Assembly: GCA_003184365.1 (NCBI GenBank)
Contig: NKYR01000011.1
Location: 1-64,000 of the forward strand
Direction of reading: 5' to 3'
DNA from: Evernia prunastri
Taxonomy: Eukaryota; Ascomycota; Lecanoromycetes; Lecanorales; Parmeliaceae
DNA: 64,000 nucleotides
In this document: one piece after another, positions 35,219 through 47,457 of the stretch
Numbering within the stretch: the first letter of the stretch is position 1
Layout of the letters: the number at the start of each line of letters is the position of its first letter
The notes under the pieces: model-generated
The model's database searches: none
What the model was told of the DNA's origin: nothing
Seen by the model: only the letters and a program-made list of their open reading frames with translations
Program-made: the position numbers and the translations under genes

Positions 35219-36009
35219 CGGTCTCTGAGAGAAAGAGAGGGAAAGAGGGAGAGAGAGAGAAGGGGGAAGGGGGGAGAAGGGTGTACAGAGGGGCTGAAGG
35301 CAAGTAGATGGTTGATGTCGTTCCGGTCAGAAATTCATAGCGATTACGGCGGCTTGTATTCCTTCGTGGATAGGAAGGATAGAGGAATGCTTGCGATGCC
35401 TCTTCTCTAAAGAATAGAACTGTGTTTGCTCCGTCATCTTGCTCAACTATGTCGGTCAATACTCATCTTTATGATGATAAGCATCAAAGCTTCTTCCCTT
35501 CACTGCGGTTATTCAGCAAGATGTTCGTCAACCGCTCGGCATGTGCCTCATGTAGCTTGATCTCCTTCATCTGTGTCTCTTCTGAGACCTGCAGAGGCAA
35601 CATCCGTAACAGTCTGAAACGTTGTAAAATATGAGGCCCAAACCCGCACCGATCCATCAGGTGTGAACAATCGTAACCCGTCGGCTTTAACACACGTCCC
35701 CGTCAAAAGCAATCATAGTAAGGTACTTTCAAGTCCACAATGCCGGAGTTATCTCCGCCGAACCGAAGCACCCAGCCCTCCCGGGTTTTAGACTGGTAGA
35801 AAGCCTCTATGTCCGCTCGCTCTTAGGAAATATCGGCTATACGACAACAGAGGAATGTCTCGGACGCATCAAGGAATGGCGTCTTTGACCAGGCCGAAAG
35901 TCTCCAGGGAGGAACGCAGTGGACATAATTTCCCCCCCGAACCCTTGGATTGCAAGAACCCTGAGCGTTACTACTATCACCTCTAAAGCACTACGCATAA
36001 GCCGATCCG
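35219..36009. other. Intergenic, no gene seen
   Basis: It starts with a GA-rich stretch (35222-35290) in the 3' flank of the previous gene. No conserved open frame was recognised. The right end is the promoter side of the aldo-keto reductase. Confidence 0.5.
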
Positions 36010-37130
36010 ATGGCAACATCAAAGCAAGCTTCAGGCAGCATTGACATCTGTGGCCGTAAGGTTGGTGGCACAGGATACGGTCTTCTGGGTAAGTCACATC
36101 CGCTCCCTCAATGACCTTGCCTGACGTTCGGGCAGGTCTCACATGGAGAGCTCCCCTTCCCTCCGAAGAACAAGCCTTTGCGGCGATGCACGCTGCTCTT
36201 GCCTCCGGCTGCAATCTCTGGAACGGTGGCGAGATATACGGCACACCTGACTGCAATTCCTTGACCCTGCTCAAGAAGTACTACGCCCTATACCCAGAAG
36301 ATGCCGACAAGGTGGTCCTCAACATCAAGGGCGCTACACGTCCTGGCTTGCAGCCCGACGGCAGCGCTGGGTATGTGAGGGAGAGCGTGGAAAATTGTCT
36401 GAAGATGCTGGGAGAAAGAGGCAGGATTGATATGTTTGAGTGTGCAAGACGAGATCCGAAAATACCGCTGCAAGAAACACTGGGGGCATTGGCGGAGCTG
36501 GTGAAGGAGGGCAAGATTGGCGGGGTAGCTCTTTCTGAAGTCAGTGCCGCGACGATCAGGGAAGCGGTTAAGATCACGAAGATTGTGGCTGTGGAGGTGG
36601 AGCTGTCGCTGTGGTCGACGGATCCTCTGACCAATGGGATCGCAGAGGCTTGTGCCGAGTCTGATATTCCGATCATTGCGTGAGCCACTCTACGTCGCGG
36701 AGCGTTGCAAAAGGCTGTCGCTGACAACCTTTACAGCTACTCCCCCATAGGCCGCGGAATGTTCACCGGCCAGTTCAAATCCTTCGAAGACATTCAGCAA
36801 GGGGACATTAGAAGACGCCTGCCTAGGTTTCAGCCAGAGAACTTCGAGACCAACATGAAGCTCGTCAATGCCATCGAGATGATGGCGGAGAAGAATCGCT
36901 GCACTTCCGCTCAGCTGGCCCTGGCTTGGGTTCGGAGTCTTTCGAAGAGGGAGGGAATGCCCAAAATTATCCCAATCCCAGGAGCCACGACTGCCGAGAG
37001 GGTAAAAGAGAACGCTGTCGAGGTGGATCTGACCGAAGAGGAGATGAGGGATATCGATACAATTTTGGCAAGCTACAAAGTCGTTGGTGACAGATATCAT
37101 CCGGCGGGCATGACGACGATCGATGGCTAG
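36010..37130 (+). CDS. Aldo-keto reductase, pyridoxal reductase (Plr1)-like
   Basis: Exons 36010-36088, 36136-36679 and 36737-37130 give 338 residues in phase, with CTGAC branch sites in both introns. The start MATSKQASGSIDICGRKVGG leads into the barrel. The family's active-site segment CNLWNGGEIYG supplies the Tyr, and VVLNIKGA the Lys. The FECARRDP segment, with Cys-Ala where most AKRs have His, is characteristic of the Plr1 group. Later motifs are IIAYSPIGRGMF and IIPIPGATTAERVKENA for NADPH binding. Plr1 enzymes reduce pyridoxal to pyridoxine. A broader reductase role on other aldehydes or ketones is possible. It is cytosolic, with no targeting signal. Confidence 0.9.
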
Positions 37131-37755
37131 CTTTTCTCACATCTGAAGATCGATGGCAGTGTTCTGACGAACGGAAAGCCGTATGGGTTGCACGAGGACT
37201 AGAAAATACCTATTCATGAGTCAAGTTATCCGTCGTGTAGCTATGGGATCTCAGCGCAACGGTTCGAATCTCAGTTCAGTCTGCTAACAACTTCGCTACT
37301 CTTAAAGACCTCTAAGACAATCTAACGAGCGAAATCCTTCTTTCCAACCTGCGGCGACGCTCAAAAAGAGGTGTTTTCGGCAGCTTAGAAGATACTCATG
37401 ACCGCCGGCTTTACTTATACATCATGACAAGAATTGACAGGCTTTGGCCATGTAACTGTGGTGAGTTCGATCAATAATTTATCGGAGATTCTTGTTAATG
37501 AAATGAGGGGGTTACCAATTGGAGCCGGTATCCAGTCAGCTCGCCACACAGCCTTTAGTTCCGGCACAGGTCACGCAGGAAGAGGTGAAGTCGATCATGC
37601 ATGCAAAGGTAAGGCCATACGATAGAAGATGACAACGCACACCATCCCCTTTGTCTATCGATTCCAATTCCCCGCATTTCCCTGCGTGGTTTTCCTATCA
37701 TTCGCTCTGGACACATTTCGAATCAGTACGAAACCGGATCAGAAATGCGAGAATA
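37131..37755. other. Intergenic, no gene seen
   Basis: This may contain an unrecognised 5' exon of the Cys-rich membrane protein that follows, because that protein lacks the signal peptide its architecture needs. Confidence 0.45.
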
Positions 37756-38669
37756 ATGCCGTGCTACACCAGAAACGTGGACGAGGTATACTTGCAAGAG
37801 GACCAAAATCCGTGCGATAGCACGGCTACCTCGTCTGCAACAGCGCACCTGTGTTGCGCCAGCGGCGACACGTGCCTTGGTAGTGCCATCTGTTACTTCA
37901 CGCATTCCCAAAGCAAAGCGAGCGGCTTCTACGTCGGCGGCTGCACACAAGATACGTTCGCGGGCCCCCTGTGCTCTATGCAGTGTAGTGAGTTGCCCAG
38001 CCTTGATTTTTCCTTGCTGTTCCTGGCGGAACTCTGAGTGGGAGCTTGAGTCAACTAATGTGGTGGACAGCGGACAATCCCACATCCGACATTGTCTATA
38101 ACAGCAGCACCGCTCTCTGGGCCTGCTGCTACGGTTCCGGCAGTCTAGACTGTTCATTACCGAACCTCCAAACATCCAAGGCGCCGTCCCCGCAGCGGCT
38201 GTTGGCCGATTACCAATTCTCTTCATCCTCGCCTTCCTTGTCACAATCAAAAACCGTCTCTCCGATTTCAACGTCCTCATCCTCATCCCCACCAATCAGC
38301 TTCACCTCATCTATACCTACAAACTGTCCATCAGACGCAGCTTGCCCCGCCCATAGCTCTCCGGCTCTCTCCACTGGTGCGAAAGCCGGCTTAGGCTTAG
38401 GCTTAGGGATTGGCACCGCTGCTTTTCTTGTCGGGATCTGTCTCGCTGTCTTAGCATTCTCACTTCGTCGCAAAAGGAGGCACGACTCTAATGACACGGA
38501 TAAAATGAGGCAGGAGCGGTCCGGTAGAGGCTGTGATGACGAAGCGCCATATTCGCAAGTCGGAGAGACCCAGCCTGCAGAATTGGGCGCAACCCCGGGT
38601 GTGGAGCTGGATTCACTCGTCAGGGTGGAGATGAGTGCCGCCCCAGTGTATATATGGGAGCTCGAATAA
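37756..38669 (+). CDS. Cys-rich single-pass membrane protein (fungal surface sensor-like)
   Basis: Exons 37756-37987 and 38071-38669 join in phase across an 83-nt intron (GTGAGT, branch CTAAT, GACAG). The N-terminal part has regularly spaced cysteines (HLCCASGDTCLGSAICY, GGCTQDTFAGPLCSMQC, ALWACCYGSGSLDC). A Ser/Thr-rich stalk follows. A membrane helix (GLGLGLGIGTAAFLVGICLA, continuing hydrophobic) ends in RRKRRHD, then a cytosolic tail. This Cys-rich ectodomain, stalk, helix and basic stop-transfer layout is common among uncharacterised Pezizomycotina surface proteins. ATG 37756 gives no signal peptide, so a missing upstream exon is likely. No enzymatic function can be assigned. Confidence 0.75.
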
Positions 38670-40177
38670 ACGACTCTCTGAAAGCTTAAAGATTTCACCA
38701 AAAAGGCGATTGCGCACCATTGCCCCGTGATTATTCGCATGACTTTGGCCCAGAGCGTACAGCATACGAGTGCAGAAGCTTTTATACAAGTATGTGAGCC
38801 AGGCCCTCACCTCGTCATCTTCAAGTGGCGTCCGAGATGGAGGTAGGCGGGACAGCTGCTACGATCCACTCGTCGGATTTGTGTTTTGCTGGCCAGTTCG
38901 AGGTTGCATTATGTGGTTGATGGTATGTCTATTTGAACCTTGCAATACCCAGAAGAATCTAGCGTTGGTTGAAGATGGACCTGAAGCTCAGGAACGCAGT
39001 ATCTCTTTACCTTGTAGTTGGTTTGAAAAAGTCAGCGAGTCTTTGCATCGTTCACAGGACAGGAAGAAGAAGAAAAGCCGTTGCCTAAAAATACAGGTGT
39101 AGTTCAGGAAAGGCTCCTCGAGACCGTATACACTTTCATTTCCAGCGGTTTCTCTAGACTTGGCTGCTAGGCAGGTCAATGCACTTGCTCATCACCTGCT
39201 CAGCGCCGAATCTGATCTCGAGATGAGACCCGAGATCCGGGTTTCGATCGTGCTGAGCAACAACTTCAATCATGCACTGACCATCATCTGTAGATGACTG
39301 TGAATGATACTCTGACGACCCAATGAATGGGATCTTGTGGTGGAATTACTGCTATTCTGTCGATAACGAAGCTTGTAACGGTGATCTTAGCTAGGGTCTC
39401 TTGGACCCCAGCTCACGCGTTGGGATGATAAGCTTACTTATCCCCAAGCATCAAAACAGCTACCTCGGGCCAAGGTTGTCCCGTATCCCGTACCGTTACA
39501 CTCAGGGACAATATCAAGGGCTGAAGGCAGATCATACCCAAGGGGAAGATCGTAGGGGCGGAGTCATTCGATGGTTATTGGCGGGCATCCATTGAAGCAA
39601 CTGTATTCGTATTGGGGAGAAATTTTTCATAAGTGAGATGTTTGCGGTTGCAGCCCATATTCCTTGAGATCAGTTTTAAAGGTGGAAGGGTCAGATTGGC
39701 TTCACTTAGTGATTCTTTAGGGAGTGAATGGGAAGACGACGACCCTATCTCATGAGACCGTTCCAGGCCGGTACTTGATGATTTCCCACTCCGGCAGCAT
39801 CTTCTAAGGTGACATTCTATGCATGGGTGGGAACAGAATCATCTCACTATTTTATGGGACGGACTGCAGCAGCTGCACGAGCACGATTGCCAGATTTTGA
39901 GAAGTGAATCGATAGGCGTATCATAGATTGATCGGCATCTTCCTCGTTAGCAACGATCTGATTTACGCAATTAAGTCACTCAATTGCCAACACTCCACAT
40001 TCGAAAAGGTTGACATCTTCAACACTATTGGTCATACCTATACCTCAATCCCGGTGGAGTTCTCGTCTTGTGTTCTTGATTGCAATGACATAAATCCTAG
40101 CGGCTTGGCAATTTCCACAAAACGCGAGAACCTTCTGACACTCACGCCCACCTACTATTCTACTCACTATTCAAATA
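38670..40177. other. Intergenic, no convincing gene
   Basis: This 1.5-kb gap contains only short frames without family features. No repeat was seen. Confidence 0.5.
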
Positions 40178-42204
40178 ATGACTTCGAATCAAACCCGCGC
40201 GCCGATATCACAGCGTGTGTGCTCCGGCTGTGGACAAGCAGAGGGCGAAGCTCGCCTGAAAACTTGTGCAAAATGCAGTACAGCTCTGTATTGCTCACGC
40301 GATTGTCAAACGGCACATTGGAAAGTTCACAAAAAAGAGTGTGGCAAGCCCATCAGTGACGCAAACCAACATTCTTCCAATAATTCAATATTAGGTCCCT
40401 GGAACGAAAAGCTCTACAAGCCGACAACTCCAGCGAGCTTTCTGGGTGGTAAGCCGAAACCCGAGGTACGAATTTATTTCCCAGATTGTGATCATAGTAA
40501 CTACATCCGAACTCATACGCGTCTTAGCAAGTCAAAGAGCTATCCGAATATCTACCAAATATAACACGATTGATATACAACGAGCCACAAGATTCCAAAT
40601 ATCTGCAAGTTCGAGCTAAAGTCTTCTCGACCCTGGGGTATGCTGATCTCGCAGTCAGGGACGCATATAAAGCCATTCGGCTCCTGGATGGCATCCTCTT
40701 GGACTCCAAAGTGGGTTGCAAAGATCTCTCGGCGGAACCATTGAAATCTATGGCTGGTACTGCAGAAGCAACCATACAGAAGGAGAGCTACTCATCGCTC
40801 GTGGAGTCTCTCATCAGCACACAAGACAAGATGAGCGCACAAGCAATGATCCGGGAAGCAAGGGCAAAGTATCCTTCCCATCCTGATTTTCAAGAGGTGG
40901 AGGAAGCTCTCTTCATCATGATTCGAAGAGATGAGGAGGCAAGACAGCTCAGAAAGGCCACCATGGCAAAGTTCTTCAGCGACGACTCCAGATTCGGTAG
41001 TGTCTATCATCTAGCCTATCATTTATCCCGAGCGCTTTCCTGATCAGAAGCACGGAGCTCATTCAGGACATCAACAAGGAAATTGAAATTGAGGCAAAGG
41101 AGGTATTCTCGAGCTGCTCGCTTAGGTCGAGCACAGTTCAAGATCCAACAGATGCAAGGAGCGGCGGCGCCCCCATACCCCTCGGTATCTTTGCAAATCA
41201 AGATATAGCGGAAGGAATGCCTTTTCTGATAGACACCCCCGTCCTTGCGGCAACAGAAAGCCGCAACGATACCGCTTGGTCTAGAGAGATTTGTGATAGT
41301 TGCTGCGGTAAGATTCCAGCAAACAGTACACAGAAGCGTTCGGCGACTTGCTGCACGGCCCTCTATTGTAGCCAAAAATGCAAGGATTCGGCTATGGAAA
41401 ATTACCATGAAGTCTTGTGCGGACAGGACTTCAGCTGGGTCTGGGAAGACTCAAAAACCGGGATCTGGGACTATGACCTTGATGGGCCAATGTGGCTTCG
41501 CGTCCTCGCCGTCTGCGTGCAGAGCAAATCTCACCCTCTCGAGTACCCTCTCATCGCCAGACTAACACCGCTTTATGACGAGACTTACCGGAGATGGTCG
41601 CTATCAAACAACATCCTCATGCCGATCAAGATTCTTCAGCAACTCGGCATTGATACGTACGCTGACTCGCGATTCGACACCTGGGTTCTCCAAACCCTGT
41701 GGACTCGAATTGTCACAAATGTCCAAGGTGGACTTACAGGGGTAAGTGACATCCGTTTCCTCCCGACACATCGGTGCATGGGTAGTAGGACTTTGGGGAT
41801 AAGTATTCAATGTATCACATCTGTCCCTTCAGAGATTTGCTTTGCGTGTCTTTTAAGCTTCAAGACGTCCGAGAGAATGACTGCTCAAGCCATCTGGGGC
41901 CTTGCTATTGGTCACCGACGCTGACTGCAGTCCAAATGTACAGTCTGCCTCACATCGTCGCGCAGTCAAGGCCATCAATCCGTACTACTCTTTCCTAAAC
42001 CACAGCTGCGATCCGAATGCCAACCACTCAATCTCCTTGTTGTTGCCATGTGAGGATGGGAACCAGAAGTATCTGTACGCCAAGAAAAAGATCAAGAAGG
42101 GCGAAGAAATCACCATAGCATACTGGCCGTTCGAGAAGGTACGTGCAAATACAAGGCTTGCTTGCAAAGCTTCTTCTCGACAATCTACACAAAAGCACTG
42201 TTGA
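40178..42204 (+). CDS. MYND zinc finger - SET domain protein (SMYD/Set5-like), gene model partly unresolved
   Basis: Exon 1 (40178-40465) begins MTSNQTRAPISQ and carries a full MYND finger (CSGCGQAEGEARLKTC, CSTALYCSRDCQTAHWKVHKKEC in series). An in-phase intron 40466-40527 leads to a helical TPR-like region (RAKVFSTLGYADLAVRDAYKA). The SET domain starts around PLGIFANQDIAEG, is interrupted by a second MYND-like finger (CDSCCGKIP to HEVLC) as in SMYD enzymes, and ends with SFLNHSCDPNANH and KKGEEITIAYW. The FLNHSCDPN block and following Tyr are the cofactor and active-site elements of lysine methyltransferases. The frame changes near 40997-41047 and again between 41742 and about 41890. The second has a good GTAAGT donor; the first has no phase-compatible intron, so it is either mis-spliced in my model or broken. 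The 3' end beyond 42137 is uncertain. Confidence 0.7.
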
Positions 42205-42731
42205 CCATCTTACCCAAATCGCTACCTGCGATTTTCTGCGTATTCAATGCCACCTTTCCATGAAAAGGAGTCTAATCTGGTGAATATTGTAGGAGAGCAA
42301 GGAAGAAAGACAGCTGGCGTTGCGCGGATGGATTGGGGCAAACGGACGCTGTGGGTGCTCCAAGTGCATGAGAGAATCGTAAGTTTCGTCAAAGGTTTTG
42401 GTAGACGCAGGCTCGACAATTGCACCAACTCTCGACGTGTCAGGTCCTCTGACGCATTGGCCTGCCAGAACATCTGCAAGCTCAAATGACATTCCTAGAT
42501 AATGGTAGAAGAACGAAAGACTTGCAGCTGCGGAATTAGAAAGGTAGGCTTCTGGAAAATAGAATCCACTAGCAGGTCCGAGAAAAGGAGATAAATGAAA
42601 ATGCAAGGGCATCAGCCAATCATTTCCCCGCCGCCATCTTACCATTCCTGAAACTCTCAAACTTTCATTCGTGCAACTCTAGCATCTCTTCTATCCAAAA
42701 CAGCCCACAGCTTCGAATCCCTTCATCCACA
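42205..42731. other. Intergenic, possible 3' end of the SET gene
   Basis: A short plus-strand frame at 42247-42489 could be a terminal exon, but no join could be supported. The right side is the promoter of the hydrolase. Confidence 0.4.
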
Positions 42732-43518
42732 ATGACCAAACCAACCCTCGTCTTCATCCCCGGCTTCTGGGAAGGTCCCACCGCCTTCTCCAAAATCGCA
42801 ACCACCCTCACCTCACAGCACGCCTACGCCACCGAAGTGATCCCCCTCCCCAGCACAGGCACCTCCGGCTCAGACGCCAAGACCTTCCCCACCGACGTCG
42901 CCTTCATCCGGGCCAAGGTCCAGAAACTCGTCCATGACGGCATCGAGATAATCTTCATCATGCACTCCGCCGGCGCATACATCGGGTCCCAAGCCATCCG
43001 GGACCTCGGCCTCTCACAGCGAAAGTCGGGGGGCGAAGCGGGCGGGGTGAAGACGCTCGTCTACCTCAGCGGGGCGCTCCTCCCGGAAGGTTCGGATCAC
43101 CCGCCGCAGCCACTTTTCCAAATAACGGTATGTAGATACCTACGCCTGCAAGACCAGCCCAACCGTAGAGATCTAGAAAGCTCGCAGCACCCAGAACGAT
43201 CGGATGTATCCTTCTTCACCACTCACCACCCTCCTCCACGACCTCCCCGCCGCCGAAGCGGAGCATCACGCCACGATGCTATCGTGGCAGCCGGCGACGT
43301 ACATCGAGAGCATCCACATCAGCTACTGCGCCTGGAAGGATATTCCGAGCGTTTACCTATGCTGTACGGACGACAGGTTCATCCCGCTTGATTTCCAGCG
43401 TCAGATAGCCGCTATGGCGGGGGCGGAGACGGCGAGCTGCGACGCGGGGCATATGGTTGTTCTGAGCCAGCCGGAGCGGGTGGTGGCGATTGTGAGAAGA
43501 GCTGCGGGGGAGATGTAG
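42732..43518 (+). CDS. Alpha/beta hydrolase, small esterase-like
   Basis: Exons 42732-43127 and 43195-43518 join in phase across a 67-nt intron (GTATGT to CCCAG) to 239 residues. The opening TLVFIPGFWEGPTAFSKIA is the first strand and oxyanion loop. FIMHSAGAYIG holds the nucleophile Ser (about 79), CTDDRFIP the acid, and AGHMVVLSQPERV the catalytic His. The size and motifs match the abundant fungal AB-hydrolase-6 type esterases. No signal peptide is present, so it should be cytosolic. The substrate is unknown. Confidence 0.88.
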
Positions 43519-44131
43519 ATTGTGGGGAGTGAGGGGTATGACAGAGTTGCTGTTGTATTTTTCAATCGGTCGCCTCGCCGGATCATCCACGAAAATGACA
43601 TTTACTTCATAATACGTTTCCTCGAGAAGGTGTTTTGTTGTGAACTAATGCAAGAAGTTGACTTGCCTATCATCTACAAGACTGTACTTTTGAAACCTCC
43701 TCTCACGTCGTTGTCGGCGAGTAGGACTTACAGTAATGGAAGATTTCGTTTCGAGATTTCGCTCTTATTTCTCTGTAATTCTTGGGTTTACGATCTGGTT
43801 CCTTGACGACAGGTTTTTTTGCGGAACGCAGATACATAAAGATACAACTTTGAGATGTACACTAGACGTTGATAAATTCCAACACGTTAGGATTGTTTGA
43901 AAGCGTTGATTTCGAAGAAGTGAAAAGGTTCAATTGCGGTGCAACCCCGTGGGCGATCTCTTTAGGCAAGAAGACCCTCTTTGAACGATGGAAAATGTCT
44001 ACCGTTTTTTGGGTCTAAGATTTTCATTCAGAGAGTGCAGATACACATCCATACAAAGCTGACAAGGAGCTGGATTGACCTTCCCTCAACGCTTCGCAGA
44101 TTTGATCCTGACGCTTGTCGCTCTAGCATAT
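43519..44131. other. Convergent intergenic region, no gene seen
   Basis: It lies between two convergent 3' ends. No conserved frames or repeats were found. Confidence 0.5.
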
Positions 44132-45255
44132 CTATGTGGGGCCGATCTCTATAGAGAGGTGCTCACTCAGGCCTGTCGCAGCTCACATTAGCTGTCTCGT
44201 TTCTCCTCCGTTTTTCTTCGTGTATTTGAGACACTCACCAAGATTGTTCTGCGTCCCCACCTGACCACCCCTCACGCATATCCCCGTCAATGCCACGGCC
44301 GAGGTCCAAAATTGGTACCTCGAGAATGTATCCATCGCCCCGTCTGTGCTGATGCTCAACTTGCACCGTTGATCTCCTGAATGCATCATCATCATCATCC
44401 GATCAGTCTGGGTACCCGGTGTATCGATGATGGGACTAAGGTAGGAGATAAGCTTACCCGAGTAATATGTCCGAGGCAGCTTGATACTAGCCAGCGGTTC
44501 ATCCTGCGGTCCCCAGGTTGTGAGATGGGTGCTCGCGGGCATGGTGTCGATGATGTTCTGGCAAGATGATAAAAGCGAAGCGGGTACAGTGCCCGAACAC
44601 TGCACGTGGGGCTCATATTCGAGAACGACGACGTTGAGGTTTTCGTCGCCACCTGGAAAATTCGTCACTCGGGGGATACAACGGTGATATCGCCTCGTTT
44701 GGTATTACTGGATGTGGCTGCTCACCTATATCGCGGATTGTACCGCCCTGAGAAAGCCCCCCGTTCACGCATAGGTCGATGACGACTCGGGCTGCGAATG
44801 CGACTTCTTGCAGGCTTGCGCGAGCGGAGAACTCACCAGGTATGACCAGAGGTTCGACAATGCAGCGTCCGTCCGCTGTCGGTTCACAGATTGTCTGTGT
44901 CAGTCCAATGGGCTCATCCTTGAAGGCGCAGCGCCAAGGAGTACTACGAACAGCTAATGTATCTTCTTGGCAGTTTTACGTCAAAGGAACCTCTCAACCG
45001 TGGTCCGTAGGTCTGCTGTATGGTAGAAGACGCGTCTATTTGAGACAGCGCGTCGTTGCAACTTGTGCTGTCCAAGTCGAAGCCCCATACTATTCCGCTG
45101 CAATCGTAGATATAGTTGAAAGCGGTCAAGTTCTTGATGGCCGAGCCTGGTAGAATGAGGGATGGTTTTGTCAATGTTATTGCGGAGACGATGATTACGC
45201 TTGGAAATGCAAGCACGAAAGCAGTTAGCGAGACCATGTTGATGGCTCTGTTCAT
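44132..45255 (-). CDS. Secreted Cys-rich protein of unknown function, two similar lobes; one frame break
   Basis: The start MNRAINMVSLTAFVLAFPSV is a signal peptide. Later exons were resolved by phase: the segment ending at 44726, then 44652-44458, 44376-44239 and 44172-44132 (final residues LSEHLSIEIGPT). Two lobes share a plan: a Cys near CNDAL or SCQNII, a KLPRRYIS or KLPRTYYSG segment, a CAF or CKL strand, an alanine-rich helix and a CVNGGLSQGGTIRDIG or CVRGGQVGTQNNLG block. Between DVKLPRRYIS and RCAFKDEPIG (about 44930-44965) the frame changes and no fungal-sized intron has the right phase. Either there is a one-base indel or an unusual splice. This family is common among secreted proteins of plant-associated and saprobic ascomycetes, but I know no function. 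Confidence 0.65.
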
Positions 45256-46455
45256 CGATGGACGAGAAAGATACAATTTTCAGTTTCATTTAGTCGATCA
45301 GGTCTGACTCTAGGCCGAAACGCATGCGCATAATGAAAGAGCAATTGGCGACGTCGTGTCTCTGCTTTGATAAGTGGCGAGGCTACTCTATTCTTTACGC
45401 GCCGAAGACGCTGTTGGCTCGTCTTGCGCATGACAGACTGAGCCTTACCGTAATTCTTTTCAAATTGGAGTCCAAGTGTTGCAACAGCGAAGTGCGTAGC
45501 ACACACGGAATCGCTCACAGCAAGTTTATTGCTGTTTCGATGAAGAATCTTTCGTTCACACGGATTCCTTGTGACTTGATTCATTCACCTAACATCAGAT
45601 GGTTCATGGCGCTGACGCAGAGAACTTCCAACACCTCTACTCCGTCTCTGATCGCCTGGCTTGCCATCAATCATGACTCACCTACCACATAGAAAACAAC
45701 TGCTTCAGCTCGCAGTGTAAACGGGACGCGGCAACCACCAAGTCTACACCTGATCTTCAGGTCCCATCGATCGCGGTCCGAGTTCGAAGATGCATCTTCT
45801 CGTCATGAAGGGCCTATCGTGCGTTGCTACATATTCTAATGCTTGAAGCATCAATGGGATACCATTTTGTTCTTTTCGGATTTTGGAGTCTGGGGTAGCC
45901 AGCTTTGCGTGCATTCGCATGAGCAACGCAGCTTTCCAAATGCGTATCGTGTTGTTCGGGAGCAGGATATTGATGTCGTCCCGGATCGCCGATCAGAGTT
46001 CGCCAGAAAGCGTGGATGCCGAGCATTCCGTTCAACATTAGTGACCCCGCGAGTCGTAGCCATCGGAGTACGATTCCAGTTGTTGGGCTTAGTACATTCA
46101 AGCCTTCTCGATTACCGTACCGATTTAGTCTTGACAAGAGCCCTGGATAAAAAGGAACAGCGAATCTTCGTCCCATCCCGCAGAGGGCAGCGTGTAACCA
46201 GCGATGCAAAGGTTCAGATGGCCGATCCAAATTAACGCACCCGATACAGTGTGCTGCTACCATACCAGTCAATACATCTAGCGGCAGATTGCCCGAAACA
46301 CGCGTCAAGGTTGACTTGAATCGTTTGCTAGATTGCGTAATCTCATTTCTGATTAGATATATACAACATGTCCACTGATCCAGCAATGAATATGAGGCAC
46401 ACACACAAGCTGTACAATCTACTTCCCTCCCTCCCCTTCCCCTCCAAGCACACCT
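45256..46455. other. Intergenic; one unsupported 196-codon minus-strand frame
   Basis: The frame at 46404-45814 (minus) is long for chance but has no recognisable motif, no exon partners and no composition like a real protein. The rest shows nothing. Confidence 0.4.
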
Positions 46456-47457
46456 CTACTCCCCAATCTCCCTTCTCAAACCCCTCTTTCTACTCCCTCC
46501 ACTCCCCTCCTGATAGACCCTCACAGAGTTGACGAGCCAATAAGCGTCCACAAAAACGCCCGAATTCTCCTGGACATAAGCCTCGCAGGTATCCGCCTTC
46601 TCCTTGCAACTGCCCTGCGTCCACACCTGTCCCGCCCACGCGCCACAGAACGTGGTATCGAAGACGAGATTCATGTTCTGGAAATGGGTGTCGATGTTGC
46701 AGTTCCCCGCGTAATTCGCGAGCGGGGGGCCCCATTTGCTCGTGTCAGGGCTGCTGGCTGTGATGTCCGCTGGGATTGACGAGCGTGGAAAGAACCAGAT
46801 GGAGATAGCCTCGCTGGTCCATTCGGTGGCGTAGACGCCGCCACCGATGGCGTTGAAGCCGGCGCCGAAGTTGGAGGTATCGTTTGACAAGACGCCGCAG
46901 CCTTGGTTTTTGGGCTGCTCTGGGGCATTGGTGTCGCAGTCTGTATAGTTCGCGGAGCCGGTCATGCCAGACTTCTGTATGGAACAACCGCTTGAGGTGT
47001 GGAGTGTCATCGTGTTGGTCGTAGCGCCGTTGACGCCTTCGATGATATCGATTTCACCCATCGACGGCCAGTTGGGCCCTACGAGCCAGAAGGCGGGCCA
47101 AACACCGCAGATACCACCCGGCATATGTGCAATATCGGCCAAGAACAGACCTTTGTTCCACGCTTTCTTTGACGTAATTCGGACGCTTTGGCGCCCAGTA
47201 TTTGAGGTGGAGTTATAGTCAACGCCCATGTAAGTGGCGTTGCCGTAGTTACCGACGGCACCTATCATCTTGTTCTCCATCGCGGCTGCATAATCGACGT
47301 ATTGCACGAAGCCAGCTGTGGGGTCTGCCTCCGTGAAGGGCGTGAAGGCGTCGAAGAAATTGTCGCGTTCAAAACTGTCAGTGAGAACATAGCCGGCTAT
47401 GCTCACTCTGAGGACGGTTGAGAGGGCAAAGAGGCAGGTGGTTCCGTAAAAGTGCAT
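46456..47457 (-). CDS. Secreted GH16 beta-1,3(4)-glucanase
   Basis: An intronless 333-residue frame. The start MHFYGTTCLFALSTVLRVSI is a signal peptide. The GH16 jelly-roll shows GGICGVWPAFWLVGPNWP followed by the catalytic GEIDIIEG, with nucleophile Glu about 135, helper Asp 137 and acid/base Glu about 140. HTSSGCSI and several paired cysteines match the fungal mixed-linkage glucanase group. It should cleave beta-1,3/1,4- or beta-1,3-glucans outside the cell, from plant or fungal walls. The basic C-terminal tail is short and no carbohydrate-binding module or GPI signal is visible. Confidence 0.93.
   Translation of the reverse strand: MHFYGTTCLFALSTVLRVSIAGYVLTDSFERDNFFDAFTPFTEADPTAGFVQYVDYAAAMENKMIGAVGNYGNATYMGVDYNSTSNTGRQSVRITSKKAWNKGLFLADIAHMPGGICGVWPAFWLVGPNWPSMGEIDIIEGVNGATTNTMTLHTSSGCSIQKSGMTGSANYTDCDTNAPEQPKNQGCGVLSNDTSNFGAGFNAIGGGVYATEWTSEAISIWFFPRSSIPADITASSPDTSKWGPPLANYAGNCNIDTHFQNMNLVFDTTFCGAWAGQVWTQGSCKEKADTCEAYVQENSGVFVDAYWLVNSVRVYQEGSGGSRKRGLRREIGE

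Noticed and set aside
37255..37275. GGTTCGAATC, similar to a tRNA T-arm
   Set aside because: The flanking bases do not form the five-pair T stem or an acceptor stem, so no tRNA is present.
38385..38414. Three GGCTTA repeats resembling a nematode-type telomere motif
   Set aside because: They encode the Gly-Leu start of a membrane helix and are within an intact reading frame; only three copies.
45814..46404. 196-codon minus-strand frame
   Set aside because: No motif, signal peptide or exon partner; a frame this long is within chance expectation for 64 kb read in six frames.
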